Positions 1-10,258 of a stretch of DNA of 43,685 nt are shown in pieces. Position numbers and translations under genes: made by a program. Below the pieces are notes generated by a model, which had not been told where the DNA came from, searched no databases, and saw only the letters and a list, made by a program, of their open reading frames with translations. The stretch's first letter is position 1, and each line of letters begins with the position of its first letter. The stretch is taken from assembly GCA_001579985.1 (NCBI GenBank), contig LRSR01005222.1, forward strand, positions 1 to 43,685. The letters run 5' to 3'. Origin of the DNA: Hypsibius dujardini (Eukaryota; Tardigrada; Eutardigrada; Parachela; Hypsibiidae).

Positions 1-730
1 ATGACACGGCAGTTTTCAAACACAAAATTTTGTTTTCTGAACAATTTTTTTTCCACGCTATCTTGATCAATAATAGTCAAGCTGCTAGAATTTTTTGTTA
101 GGGTGTGTGTTCATTGCGAAAATGCTCGAATCGACGGTGGTTCATCGCCTTATCGTATAGCGAGGCTGCGGTTTTTTCATTTCTGTCTCCTGCAAATTGG
201 TTGAAGTTACCAAAGTGAAAAACACCGGCATTCTTGTCATGAAATAAAGTGAACTTAACGTCAAGGGAAATCGTGACGCTTGAAAAGGATTTTGAAGTGC
301 GTTCCGGTTCTCAAAAATACAGGTATTCACATTTTAACAAAACCGGTTATGGATCGGAATATTTGCTGTGCAACTGCGTGAGCATCGATCAACGCCGGAT
401 AACCGCATTCGCAATTGTTTGACGGTTCGAAAGTATCAAGGATAATTAATAGATAAAAATATCGGGTAAACAAATTACACCGTCAGGGTACAAGCACCAA
501 AATACGGCTGTCGCTGAGTCCACACTTTGACGAGAAAAAAGCGCAACCACAGTGTACCCAGCATGAACGCAAAACAGCCATTCAGCTCCATTTACTTCTA
601 ATAGAATGAGATTGGGTGCCAATTTTGAAGCAGTAAATTAACCATATTTATCCGTTCATAACTTGAAACTATGAGTAATGATACCGGGATCTGTGACACG
701 ATTGGAACGGAGTATGATCCATGCGCAGTG
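1..730. other. Non-coding flank, nothing recognised
   Basis: AT-rich sequence downstream of the minus-strand GH18 gene that ends at 731. I see no conserved domain, no convincing exon and no repeat. It presumably holds the 3' UTR of that gene near its right end. Confidence 0.4.
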
Positions 731-2749
731 TTATTGGTCTACTGATTGTTTTATGGCAGAAAGCAAAGGAAAAGCTCCATCTTGACAATCGTTCCCCGAA
801 TCGTCTTCCGAAACATCTCTCGCATACACTCCACCGTATCCATTTTGCACAGCCCATTTAGTCTAAACCATGGAAATGTATTGTAATCATATATGAAGAT
901 CGGAAGAGCTAATGACGGACAAGTGCGTAATAAACAAACCTTGGTACCAACTGTTGTTACATCGTTATAGCCGACCCATCAAAAAGGCGTGTAGGCATAA
1001 GAAGCCGCAATCTCTTCGTCAAAATGATAAGTGGCACCTTCGTTCTTGATGGCCTGACAAATCTCGTAATAAGCCCATACACCAGACTCCTTTGTGTGGT
1101 TAGCAGAATATACACGGCTCGCAGCACCGGCACCCAAGTCGTGCTTTTCGACGTCTTTCAGGATCCATCCGCGACCATAAAAAGATATACCCAAAACTAA
1201 TTTGGATTTAGAAATTCCTAATGATGACAAGGTGTCGGCCATGGACTCCTAACCAACTTCAAAAAAATCTGGTCATTCGTACCATACCAAGCTTGGCATG
1301 TTTCAGAGCAGGTTCTCAAACTAGTTTCAGGTTTATTTTAAATGACCCATGTCACTGATGATTTATTAATATACTTCCGCGGTAACGCATCAGAAATTTC
1401 TTTCTCGCAGAATTCACAAAATGAGAAATTTCCGGAATCTTCCGTCTACATCGATTTAAGCCTAAGAAGCTTCTATTTTTGGAAAACCGGTGAGAATTTA
1501 TTTGATGGCTAGTGGCAGTTTGAAATAGAATTTTGGATCGATTGCTGTCATGAAAAATCGTCGTAGGGACTAAAAAACTGAAGCAGAAGTCAGGCTGAAA
1601 ATAGCCAGACCAAAGTCAGATTTCATTAGTTGCTATTGAATTCAGTTTTAATCAAATACGAAATCCCTAATACAGGATTGAGCTGATCCTACTCGTATTT
1701 CAATGTATTTCTGCCGAAAAACAAAAATTATTTTGATAACGATTTTTGTGAATCGGTATTTTATTGTAAATATTGAGGGAGTTCTGATTTGTTTTTCTAA
1801 ATTCGGAATTTTGCTATGGAATAAATGTTTATGCAGTGTTGGCAAAATAAAGTTCAAAATCATCTATAATCATCTTCTAAAAAATAAAAGTTAAAACGAT
1901 TCTCAGTTCTCCCATGGGAATTCTCTTAAAGTAAAAACTGAATTACCATATTTTGCTGCGTGGCTCCTCCAAATGGTCCGCCCTTTGTGGGGGAATGATG
2001 GTTTACAGTTTTGGTCTCTGTCACTGTTTTTCCCAGATCATATGCTGTTACGTGTACGAAGTCAACGGATCTGTGGAGAACATATGAGTTTTGACCTTCA
2101 TTCAACCAGTTGTTCAGCCAAAACTCACTGCTCAAGTTTTGATGATTCAACATCCGCCCAAAATGAGGTGTAGTGAAGTGTAACCGAAAGGAGGAGGCGT
2201 GGCTACGCGACCTCAATAGCCTCGGAGTCGAACGTGGTTCGCAATTGCTAGCATGATAATCACCATTAGCCAATAGATTTCACAACCCAAAACCGGAAAA
2301 CTCACCTTCACCAACGTGGCAATTGATGAAACGTCAGAAGCATCCGTATATCTTTGATTGAAATCAATATCAACACCGTCTAAGTTCCAAGCACGCAGGT
2401 CTCGCAAAATAGTGGGGAGCAATTTTGAGCGAATTAGGCGATCGCTTGCTGTCTTCCCCAACACTTCGCTGCTTTTTCCGCCGATTCCCAAAAGGAATTT
2501 CAGTTTTGAATGATCCGATTTCATTTTCTGCAGTTTGACAAAAGTTTCTGAACCAAAAAATATCAACATTTTCACATGGAATCATACACTAAGAACTGCG
2601 TAAATTGTGTAAACTTTCAAATGGAATGACAATATATGTGCATAAGGATTGGTCAATGTTTCCAGCTTGAAGGAGTCGGGATAACCCCTCTCGGGTGACC
2701 AGGGGGGGGGGAGAAAAACAGCCACGATAAGGAGTTTCCAATCCATTAC
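731..2749 (-). pseudogene. GH18 chitinase-like gene 1, broken by two in-frame stops
   Basis: Family 18 glycoside hydrolase fold; active members cut chitin. Six minus-strand exons fit GT-AG introns with matching phases: 2597-2749, 2306-2547, 2129-2247, 1947-2070, 940-1248 and 731-862 (TAA 731-733). Recognisable parts are an N-terminal strand with IDQSLCTYIVI, the catalytic strand WNLDGVDIDFNQ, VDFVHVTAYDL with NHHSP, LVLGISFYGRGW, and a final WAVQNGYGGVYARD. Exons of 119, 124 and 309 nt equal those of the second GH18 gene at 6841-9754. Lesions: TAG at 2203-2205, where the paralogue has Lys, and TGA at 979-981, where it has Trp. The catalytic DxxDxDxE ends in Asn instead of Glu, so even an unbroken product would be chitinase-dead. 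The signal-peptide exon was not found upstream. A sequencing error at either stop is possible. Confidence 0.85.
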
Positions 2750-3563
2750 CTAGGTGAAGAATCAAAAAAGGTAAACGGTCAAATTAAATATTTCTCCTGT
2801 TATTGGTAAGGTGCATTTGTTATTTGTGAACTCGAATCCCTGACACAATTTGCAACAAAGTGTTAAATTCTGGACTGTGGCAAGACAATAGCATTTCAAT
2901 GAGGAGCGTCTACACGAAAAATCGCAGCCAGTTTGTCTTACGTGTTTTCCTCTACACAACTATGCACAAACTGACGGACTTTCTTTAGGAAAGGCCAAGC
3001 TTCTTTTTAAAAAATGACTCAGAAGGGTTATGTTGTGAGAATCTTTTCGTAACCGACTGAAAAATTGTTGAAATTGTTTTGATCTGGGGGGAGGTTGGGG
3101 TCGGCGTGCACCTGTACCAAAAAAACTAATGTCGAAAAAAAACTCGATATAACCTGGGATTTAAACGACGTTCTTTTTGAAATCGGAAATAACTGATCTT
3201 TCTTTGCTGAATAGTTATTGATCTTTTGATCATAAAACAAACTAATTTGACTAGAAGATAGGGCGAGTTATAAGGTAATTGTGATGGAAACGATTGTAGA
3301 GCTTGATCATTTCCGAAACGTGTACATTTTTTTCTCAGCTTGTAGGGGCTCATTCTCTTTGTAGAGTAGTTACTACATGAATAGCGTAATGAGTTTGCTG
3401 AGTTGTAACTTCGAGAATTAAGTTCTAACGTTATGGTCCTCACTCCTTTTCGTTTGTCAGATTAAAGTAAGCGGATTTTAAACAAATTTCTAAATCGGTA
3501 CGTTAGAAGTAATTCTGTTTGGCACATGACGATCGACAAAGTTTTTTTTTCCTACCGTACCAG
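2750..3563. other. Region that should hold the 5' end of GH18 gene 1
   Basis: By comparison with the intact paralogue, a signal-peptide exon and a Ser/Thr/Gln-rich linker exon should lie here on the minus strand. I could not identify either with confidence. A minus-strand stretch near 3050-3160 (FSTLVFLVQVHADPN) looks a little like a secretory leader, but it has no well-placed Met and no matching splice phase. Confidence 0.3.
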
Positions 3564-4922
3564 TCATGCGGTGCTTGTCTGAATTTGCTGTAGAATCATT
3601 GCTAAACCCAGTAATTCACCTGCGAGGGCCACTGTAGTAATAACGACAGCTTTATCAGCAGTGACCGGAAGGTTTGTCGAAGTCAGGTCTGTTCCAGCTG
3701 AAAACAAAAATGAAAATAAAATCAGTATTTTTCTTGCAAGCATCGGATCTCAATCGTATTTACGGAGAGCCACAGATATCGGTGTCGCAAAATGTATTTA
3801 CCGCATTTATACAACAAGTTGATTTTCGCGATATCAATGTCACTGAGAGCGTCTCTCTGGCCGATAAGTTTAGTCTTGTCGCGATACTTAGGCAATGGTC
3901 GAATCGTCCAAACGGTTGAATTATTTGCAAAATCGAACATGCCGTAGTGAAGTACAGAACCGAAATCGTAGGCTTCACCAAAAGCAGTTGTGTTTATGTA
4001 CTTTTGAAATTGTGCTTGATCGTCTGCGAGAAAACAACAATTCCACTGGAAGAACTGATTTTTAATTGTATGGGAAAACTAACCGCCTTCCCTAATGTTG
4101 GCCATATTAATTTCCACATAATCGTCACGATCTAATCGGTTTTGCTCGTGGTAAAAGCCTGGTAAAAAACACGGTACAATGTACGTGAAGTCCAAGTATT
4201 GTATGTCTCTATGTTGCAAGCGGTACATTATCAATTGATAATTAGTGATTGGGAAACCTACCGAGAGCATGCATCAGCTCATGTTGAGTTTTTCCTGGCT
4301 TGTCCGTGCATGCTAGCGAATAACACAGATCAGATTTCCTGGAATATTGAACATTTCAAGCGATCTGAGAAAAAAAAACTCACGTCCAATGGATAAAATG
4401 ACACGTTGACCGCCATTTTGCCTGCCGACGTAGGACGATTATCTAACATAGTTTGAAGAACTTCCAGTTAACACGGTATCAGTTTATGGCATTACACATA
4501 AAGTAACCATTTATACGTTCTACTGCTTGCAATGACAATGTAGTCCTTCTCGGTGGTCAGCGGAACGAAACGCACACAGGTCCGATCAAAGAGTTTCATT
4601 GCATCCAGCACGAGCTCCTTGTAAGCTTTTGCGTTCGACATTTCTATGGATGAAATAGAGCAACATGTGAGCTGTAGTATTGCTTAAATTGATTAAAAAT
4701 CGTATCTAAATTAGCCAAAAATTCCATTTTATTTTAAACAATATACATAGTATTTATGTTGAGTCGAGGTTGAAAACTTCCTGATGTTCATTGTTATTTA
4801 CCGTCTTCGTAAATATTTTTGGGAAAAATGTCCAAAGGCTGTATCTCTGGTGTCGACACTGGTGTAATAACGAGATTTTAGGACTTACAAGGGACGAAAC
4901 GGTAGGTGACACGCCGATCTAT
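3564..4922 (-). pseudogene. Astacin-family zinc metalloprotease, damaged
   Basis: Secreted or membrane-bound M12A endopeptidase. Minus-strand exons: tentative 4889-4922 (VTYRFVP), 4524-4643 (TCVRFVPLTTEKDYIVIAS), 4384-4442 (SSYVGRQNGGQ), 4262-4312 and 4084-4158, which together encode the zinc site HELMHALGFYHEQNRLDRD, then 3802-4023 (YDFGSVLHYG, IGQRDALSDIDIAKIN) and 3564-3697 with the TGA stop at 3564-3566. Catalytic Glu and the three zinc His are present. The Met-turn is SVLHY, not SVMHY. After the catalytic domain only a short hydrophobic Val/Ala/Leu-rich tail follows, with no EGF or CUB domain. Lesion: TAA at 4439-4441 directly before SSYVGRQ in the only frame that continues, and the donor phase of the preceding exon does not match. 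Signal and propeptide exons were not found. An unrecognised splice form is the alternative. Confidence 0.8.
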
Positions 4923-6840
4923 CTGAAATTTTTTTTAAATAGTGGACTAAATCAATATATTTCAGCAAAAAATTTCATTGGCAAACGAGCTCTGGTTTAA
5001 GCGGGAGAAAATTCGAAAGTTCCCCGATGGCTCCGTAGATTTCCCATTCAGTTCAACCATTGGGTATTTGATTTATGCTCTAGCAAAAATCAATTTAATT
5101 TGTTTACCCTTCTAACCCACACAAAACGTCATTTTTTAAGAACGTTTGATTCTAAAAATGTTGACGCTCTTCCACTCCAAATTCGGTTTAGAATCGATTA
5201 GAACCCTGGATGATGCGTGAGAGCATCCTATCAACAATTTCACGAACCAAAGAGTGTAATCGAAAGTCTACAGAATTGTGCCATATTAAAATATAGGAAA
5301 ATAACAAAAAGAATCGTATCGGAACTGAGGGTGTGGCTGGCGAAATAGCTAGTCTAAACCAGTATCCGACAGGCAGCAATTTTGTTCGACAATACCAACG
5401 TTTTCCTGTTCTTCGAACAGCTTTTGAATTTTAGTCCGATTGATATACTTTTTAAAGAAAATAAAACCTTGCATTTTTTCCTTATTCAGTAAGTAAAGAA
5501 ACGATTCCGGAACCATATTTATAATTTTGAAAATTTCAGTTGAAAATGTGCATGAAAAATTAGGGAGAGCATTCAAAAAGGTGTATATATGTAAATGTAT
5601 ATGTATACATATAAATACGTTTTGTTTTTGCTTTTTCATAAAGGTGATACGACCCCAGTTATTGATCTTGTTGTTAATAAGTAGTCAGATGGGCGGGCAA
5701 GACGATCTGTTTGGTCTTTTGTTGCGCAAAGAAATGCCAGCTTTTGTAAAATCTGTAAAAAATACCAGTCTGGTACACATCCTGTCTGGTACACACGTGA
5801 GTTGTTTACGAGGATGGTATATTGAGACGACTTAAACCATACTATAAGAGCTGGAGAAAATGTATGGGACAATCCCGTTCGGCTATTTCAATGCTTCATC
5901 AATGACTGCATTCATCCCATCAATCTTTTAAAGTATGACCGAAATATTATTTAATATTCCGACTGTCAAGCGTTTATGAGCCAGCAACCTACATGCGACG
6001 GAATAAAGTCATCGTCCACGCCCATTATGTTGCCTTCGAAGTACGTTGTATTGACAGTTTCATGACTGGATCATCGGGCGGTTTTATCGATTTGGCAAGC
6101 TTTGCTGCAAGACCAAGCGGTACTTGAACATGATTTTACAAAAAGTAAAGTACCAGACGGAATAAATTTTTACCCGGAGCCGCAGCGCAACAACGGAAGA
6201 GAAAGTATACGTAACAGAGATCTATCAGCAAATCCATCTTCAACGAACGCTCTGCGATGGTGTTTATTAACTCAAATGTTGAAAGCTTTCGACGGGAAGA
6301 AGACAGAACATTTTCAAAATCGAATATCCATGAGCAGTCGAATAATTCGCTTATGCCTCAGCGGCAGCGGATTTTTTTTGAAACCGGATTTCTTTGCCAA
6401 CGCACTTGTTTTAAATTAGAAAGTAAATCTCCAAATGCGTTGGCAAAGAAATCCGGTTTAAAAAAAATCCGCTGCCGCTGAAATGAAACTTGCAGTATTT
6501 ACTAAACCGGTATCCGCGTGTAAGGTTGGTGAATTTGCTACAACTCACAGTACGAGGCAATCTTAATTATTCCCCGGCTGCAATATATGCAGCACTGATG
6601 TCACGCAACAACATTTACTCAAGAAAGGCCTCCGACAGATTTGTTTTGCAAATACTGATCTAAACGTAAAAATGAATGAATTGCCGAAATGGTCGAGAGC
6701 TACCATTTAACAGGGTCTGAGCTATCCAAGTACGAATGTCAAATTTCTGTTAATCTAGGCTAGTCAACGGTCCTTAACAAGCGTATATCTCAGCATAAAA
6801 CGTTAATGATGTCAAAGAAAAGGAAACAAATATTCATGAT
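4923..6840. other. Intergenic, mostly unexplained
   Basis: Lies between the 5' end of the astacin gene and the 3' end of GH18 gene 2. It should contain the astacin promoter and possibly its leader and propeptide exons, which I could not place. Short open stretches around 5530-5870 on both strands have no recognisable homology. The only clear structure is the inverted repeat at 6358-6481. Confidence 0.35.
6358..6481. repeat. 124-bp near-perfect inverted repeat (hairpin)
   Basis: The left arm, 6358-6404, begins TCAGCGGCAGCGG. The right arm, 6436-6481, is its reverse complement apart from one inserted base next to a T8/A8 tract. The loop is 31 nt. This is a foldback MITE or a recent inverted duplication. 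No clear target-site duplication is visible. Confidence 0.85.
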
Positions 6841-9754
6841 TTAAAACCCAATTTTGGGAGAAGCGATATTCGGCTTCGCTTGCTCGTCCCGAATGGCGTT
6901 TAGTAGCGGGTATTTCGGTCCACACGTTCCAGCAAAATCGTCAAGAGACACATCTTTCACAAACAGTCCGCCGAATCCGTTTCTGCTCACCCAAGCTGCC
7001 TGAATTGTAAAAAAAAAACAGAATAAATTTATTGTTTAGATAAAATGTTGAATATACATTTGCAGTAGCAAGCGAACTCATAAACAAACCTTGCCCCTGA
7101 GAGTCTGCTCGTCGTTGTAGCCAACCCACCAAGTTTTTGTGAACGCGTAGGAAGCGGCTATTCGTTGGTCAAAAACCACTGTTGCATTGTCCTGTCTGAT
7201 GTGTTGACAGAGTTCGTAATACGGCCAGTATCCCGACGTATTTGTATAAACGCTCGGCAGATCTTGATCCGCACTGAACGCTCCCAGAAATGTATCGTTA
7301 CTGTTTCCCAATATCCAGCCACGACCATAAAGCGGGACACCTCCTACTAGCTTTGCTTTCGGAATACCTGCCTGATGCCAATCCTGCAGCACTTGTGCCT
7401 AAACAGTTGTTAAACTCATGAAAATAATTAAAATCACTTTTATCAAGAAATCTAAATTTTGATGTTTTTTAGCTAACTTCGACTATTAATGTTGAGTGCT
7501 ACCAGAACAGTAATTTTGCGGCCAGGGCAAACATTGCGCTTATACCTAAAATGTTTGAGAACCACCGAAATAGAGAAATGGCTCCAAAATGGAGTGTTTT
7601 ACAGTAGTAAGCTTTATTTTATACATAAATCGCATAAGAGAATCAACAAGTCTGAAACTAAGTTTTACCAGATTAGCCTTGGATGGGATACCCAGTGGTC
7701 CACCGAAGAGTGGAGAATGATGGGCAATGTGAAGAGTGGCAAAGGCGGTATTGCCCTGATCGTACGATACGGCATGGACGATGTCTACTACCCTGGTTCG
7801 GGTGAAGAAAAACAGATGTTTTATTATCTGCGTAGTCGTATGAATTTCTCAAATTTTAAATTTGAACCTGATTACGGTTTCGTTTCTTACAATCCAAGAG
7901 CAGGACCATTTATGCTGCTAGTTTGGGAAGTTTCCTGAAGAGTCGTGAACAAAGCCAACCGTTCCTTTCCAGTCTCCAAGCTCTCCCGATCGAACTCTTT
8001 CCGTATAGCCTGCTCAACAAATGAAAACATAAAAATAATAGTATCCATAGTATTGGCATGGAGGTGATCCAATGATTCAAAAGTCACATGGTTTTCAATT
8101 CATCAAGTCATTTCTGCACCTTAGACGAATTAAATTGTCCTGAAGTTTATACTGACAATTTTGAATAATTTAATTTTGAGTACACATACAACAAAGTTGT
8201 GACAAGTATTCTTCAAATCGACTTTCGCTCTTTAAATTGTTGTTCAAATTTCAAGATAATAATTTTTACTACTTAATCTACAAATTGCCCGGTAAAAACT
8301 TCTTGAAAATTGAGGTGGTACGCCAGTCATTGTCTCATTTTTTCAAATGGATTACCTGGAGGAGAACAGGGAGAAGTATTTCGTCCGAGCGGAACGCCGA
8401 AGCCTCCCAGTCCCAGTATACATCTATGCCGTCCAAGCCCCAACCGCGCAACTTGGCCGCAATGGATGCTGCAAATACTTTGATGCCGTGAACTGCGGCC
8501 ATTTCGCTGAGCTCGTGCGTCCTATTTTCGCCACCCACACTTAGTATCAACTTGAGTAAGGGGAATGACGCCTTGTGTTGGCGGAGTAATCGAAACAAAT
8601 CTGCAAAATGAGAAAAAAATGGATTATTCAATGTTGCGCTGAAAATTTGCCAGTTTTACAAAGCTTGAAAACTGTCGTGAATTCAGCGATAAAACAACTG
8701 GGATTATGATGTCCTTAATGTTTAACCACGAGTGGTCCATAAAAGCAAAACCTCTAAAGGTCGAACTACAATTTCCCATTTTCGTTCCGGATTCATCGGA
8801 CGAAGCAAATTTTTTGAAATAGAATATCTCAAATTATAACTCAAGTAATTTCAAAGTTTGTCCAGTGAGTTTGTCCTGATTGCATGTCGAGAACGGATAT
8901 TTATTTGCACTTCCTGCTTTTTAACTGGGTGACATTATCGTCACTTACTACTTTCCTGGCAAACTTTGGAAATTTTTTTATCATCCTGTAATGAAATCTC
9001 TATAGTACTCTGGAATTCGTAAATTAGCCATGAGGCGTACCCGTGTCGCTTGGTGAGGTTAGTGCCAAAATCAAACTCTGGATACTTCCGCTGGGGATGA
9101 TGATGTATGTGCACAGGCTGGGATCCAAATTTTCGGCCGAGAATTTGGTAAGAAATCTGACGTCAGAAAAGTCGGCGTCTTCCGGATAAACGCAACCGCG
9201 ATGAGGCAACTGGAAATGTGGATCTATGACAGCTTAAACAAATAAAAGCGATGTATGTATCTGATGAACTCCGGAACAAGTAAGATCGGCTCAAAAAAAA
9301 CTAAATTAGCGTACTTTTTGTTATATTGCTGTGATTTTCCGGCAGGAACTGCAAGCTTGGTGTGGGTGGAGCATGGTTTGAATCCGTTCCGACTCCTTCC
9401 AGAGCTTTTACTTGAATTTTTTCTTGAACGGGATGGCCTCCCGTTAATGTCTGCGTTGAGTTGCTATTATCTGCTGCCTTCATTTGCAGTTGAGATTGGG
9501 ATGGTAACAGAGCATGGTGGACGGTGGTCGAATTGTTGGATTCGGCTTGAACATCGTGAGTAACGGCTGTAATGGATATTGAAAAGGCTTACTACATACA
9601 GGAAAGTGAAAAAAATAAAAGCATTCTTCACGGTATACATTATATGGATCAAAGAGTCCAGTAATGAAATTCGGGAGCACATTTCTGCACTGTTTGCTTC
9701 CTTACCATGCAATGCCATACAAAATATTATAATATTCATCGGAATAGCTAGCAT
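6841..9754 (-). CDS. GH18 chitinase-like secreted protein, gene 2 (intact, 482 aa)
   Basis: Eight minus-strand exons: 9706-9754, 9315-9566, 9041-9232, 8356-8600, 7891-8009, 7669-7792, 7090-7398 and 6841-6999 (TAA 6841-6843). They sum to 1449 nt, an exact multiple of three, with matching phases throughout. Exon 1 encodes a signal peptide (MLAIPMNIIIFCMALHA). Exon 2 is a Ser/Thr/Gln/Asn-rich linker. Then come the GH18 strands: LDPSLCTYIII, LILSVGG, LDGIDVYWDWEAS, VDIVHAVSYDQ with HHSP, GGVPLYGRGWIL, TWWVGYNDE, and FGGLFVKDVSLDDFAGTC. The catalytic motif is abnormal: a tandem ACTGGG puts two extra residues before DWE, so the acid Glu is displaced. The protein may be a chitin-binding lectin-like member and not an active chitinase. 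No chitin-binding type-2 domain is visible at the C-terminus. Confidence 0.9.
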
Positions 9755-10258
9755 TTGACAACTCGTTATAAATTTTATTTGCCTAGTCTGTTAAAATTAT
9801 CATTAAGAACGAAGAAAATGTTCTTAGCGAGCCCCCGGGCTATCCTGAAAATGTCGACAACATTCGTCATTCTACACCAATTGCGCAGCACTATAAAAAT
9901 AGCTGGCATACTGTCACGTAGCTTCCGACGAGTTTGTTCGTCACACCGAAAGAACAGGTAATTAAGAGACGCATTGAACGTGTTGTCAGAGTCGAGTAAA
10001 CAATTTCTGTCTCGTGATCGAGACTGATATGACATTGTTTTTTGTTACTCTGCTGAAAACAAAGTAACGAATTCGTTTGTACTTATGTAAGGATGGCGTG
10101 TTTTCTAGAAACCGGTTCACAAGGATTCATTTCCGCAGAAATCACAATGTACTACATATGGCACATACCACAAATGTCGACAAACAAAATTAGCAGGTTA
10201 GTGAATAGTTCTAGTCAGGATTGCTTATTCGCTTGTAGAGAGCAGCGACTGTTTCCAC
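9755..10258. other. Short intergenic spacer, promoter side of GH18 gene 2
   Basis: About 0.5 kb between the stop of peroxidase P1 and the start of GH18 gene 2, both on the minus strand. It must hold the 3' UTR of P1 and the promoter of GH18-2. I see no clear TATA box or other known element. Confidence 0.35.

Noticed and set aside
2202-2202. A splice acceptor at GTAG just before PRLLLSV in GH18-1, which would hide the TAG
   Set aside because: The acceptor at 2248 gives a 119-nt exon equal to the paralogue and aligns TFDSEAIEVA with EFDRESLETG. The shorter exon would drop 15 conserved residues. It remains a possible alternative splice.
2702-2711. Possible frameshift at a run of ten G in GH18-1
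   Set aside because: With ten C on the coding strand, the frame TPYRGCFSPPPLVTREG continues straight into IDQSLCTYIVI, so no shift is needed.
6102-6481. Plus-strand open frames across the hairpin
   Set aside because: They run through the inverted repeat and have no homology or splice context.
7489-7938. 149-codon plus-strand open frame
   Set aside because: It is antisense to GH18-2 exons 7669-7792 and 7891-8009, which encode conserved GH18 strands with matching splice sites on the minus strand.
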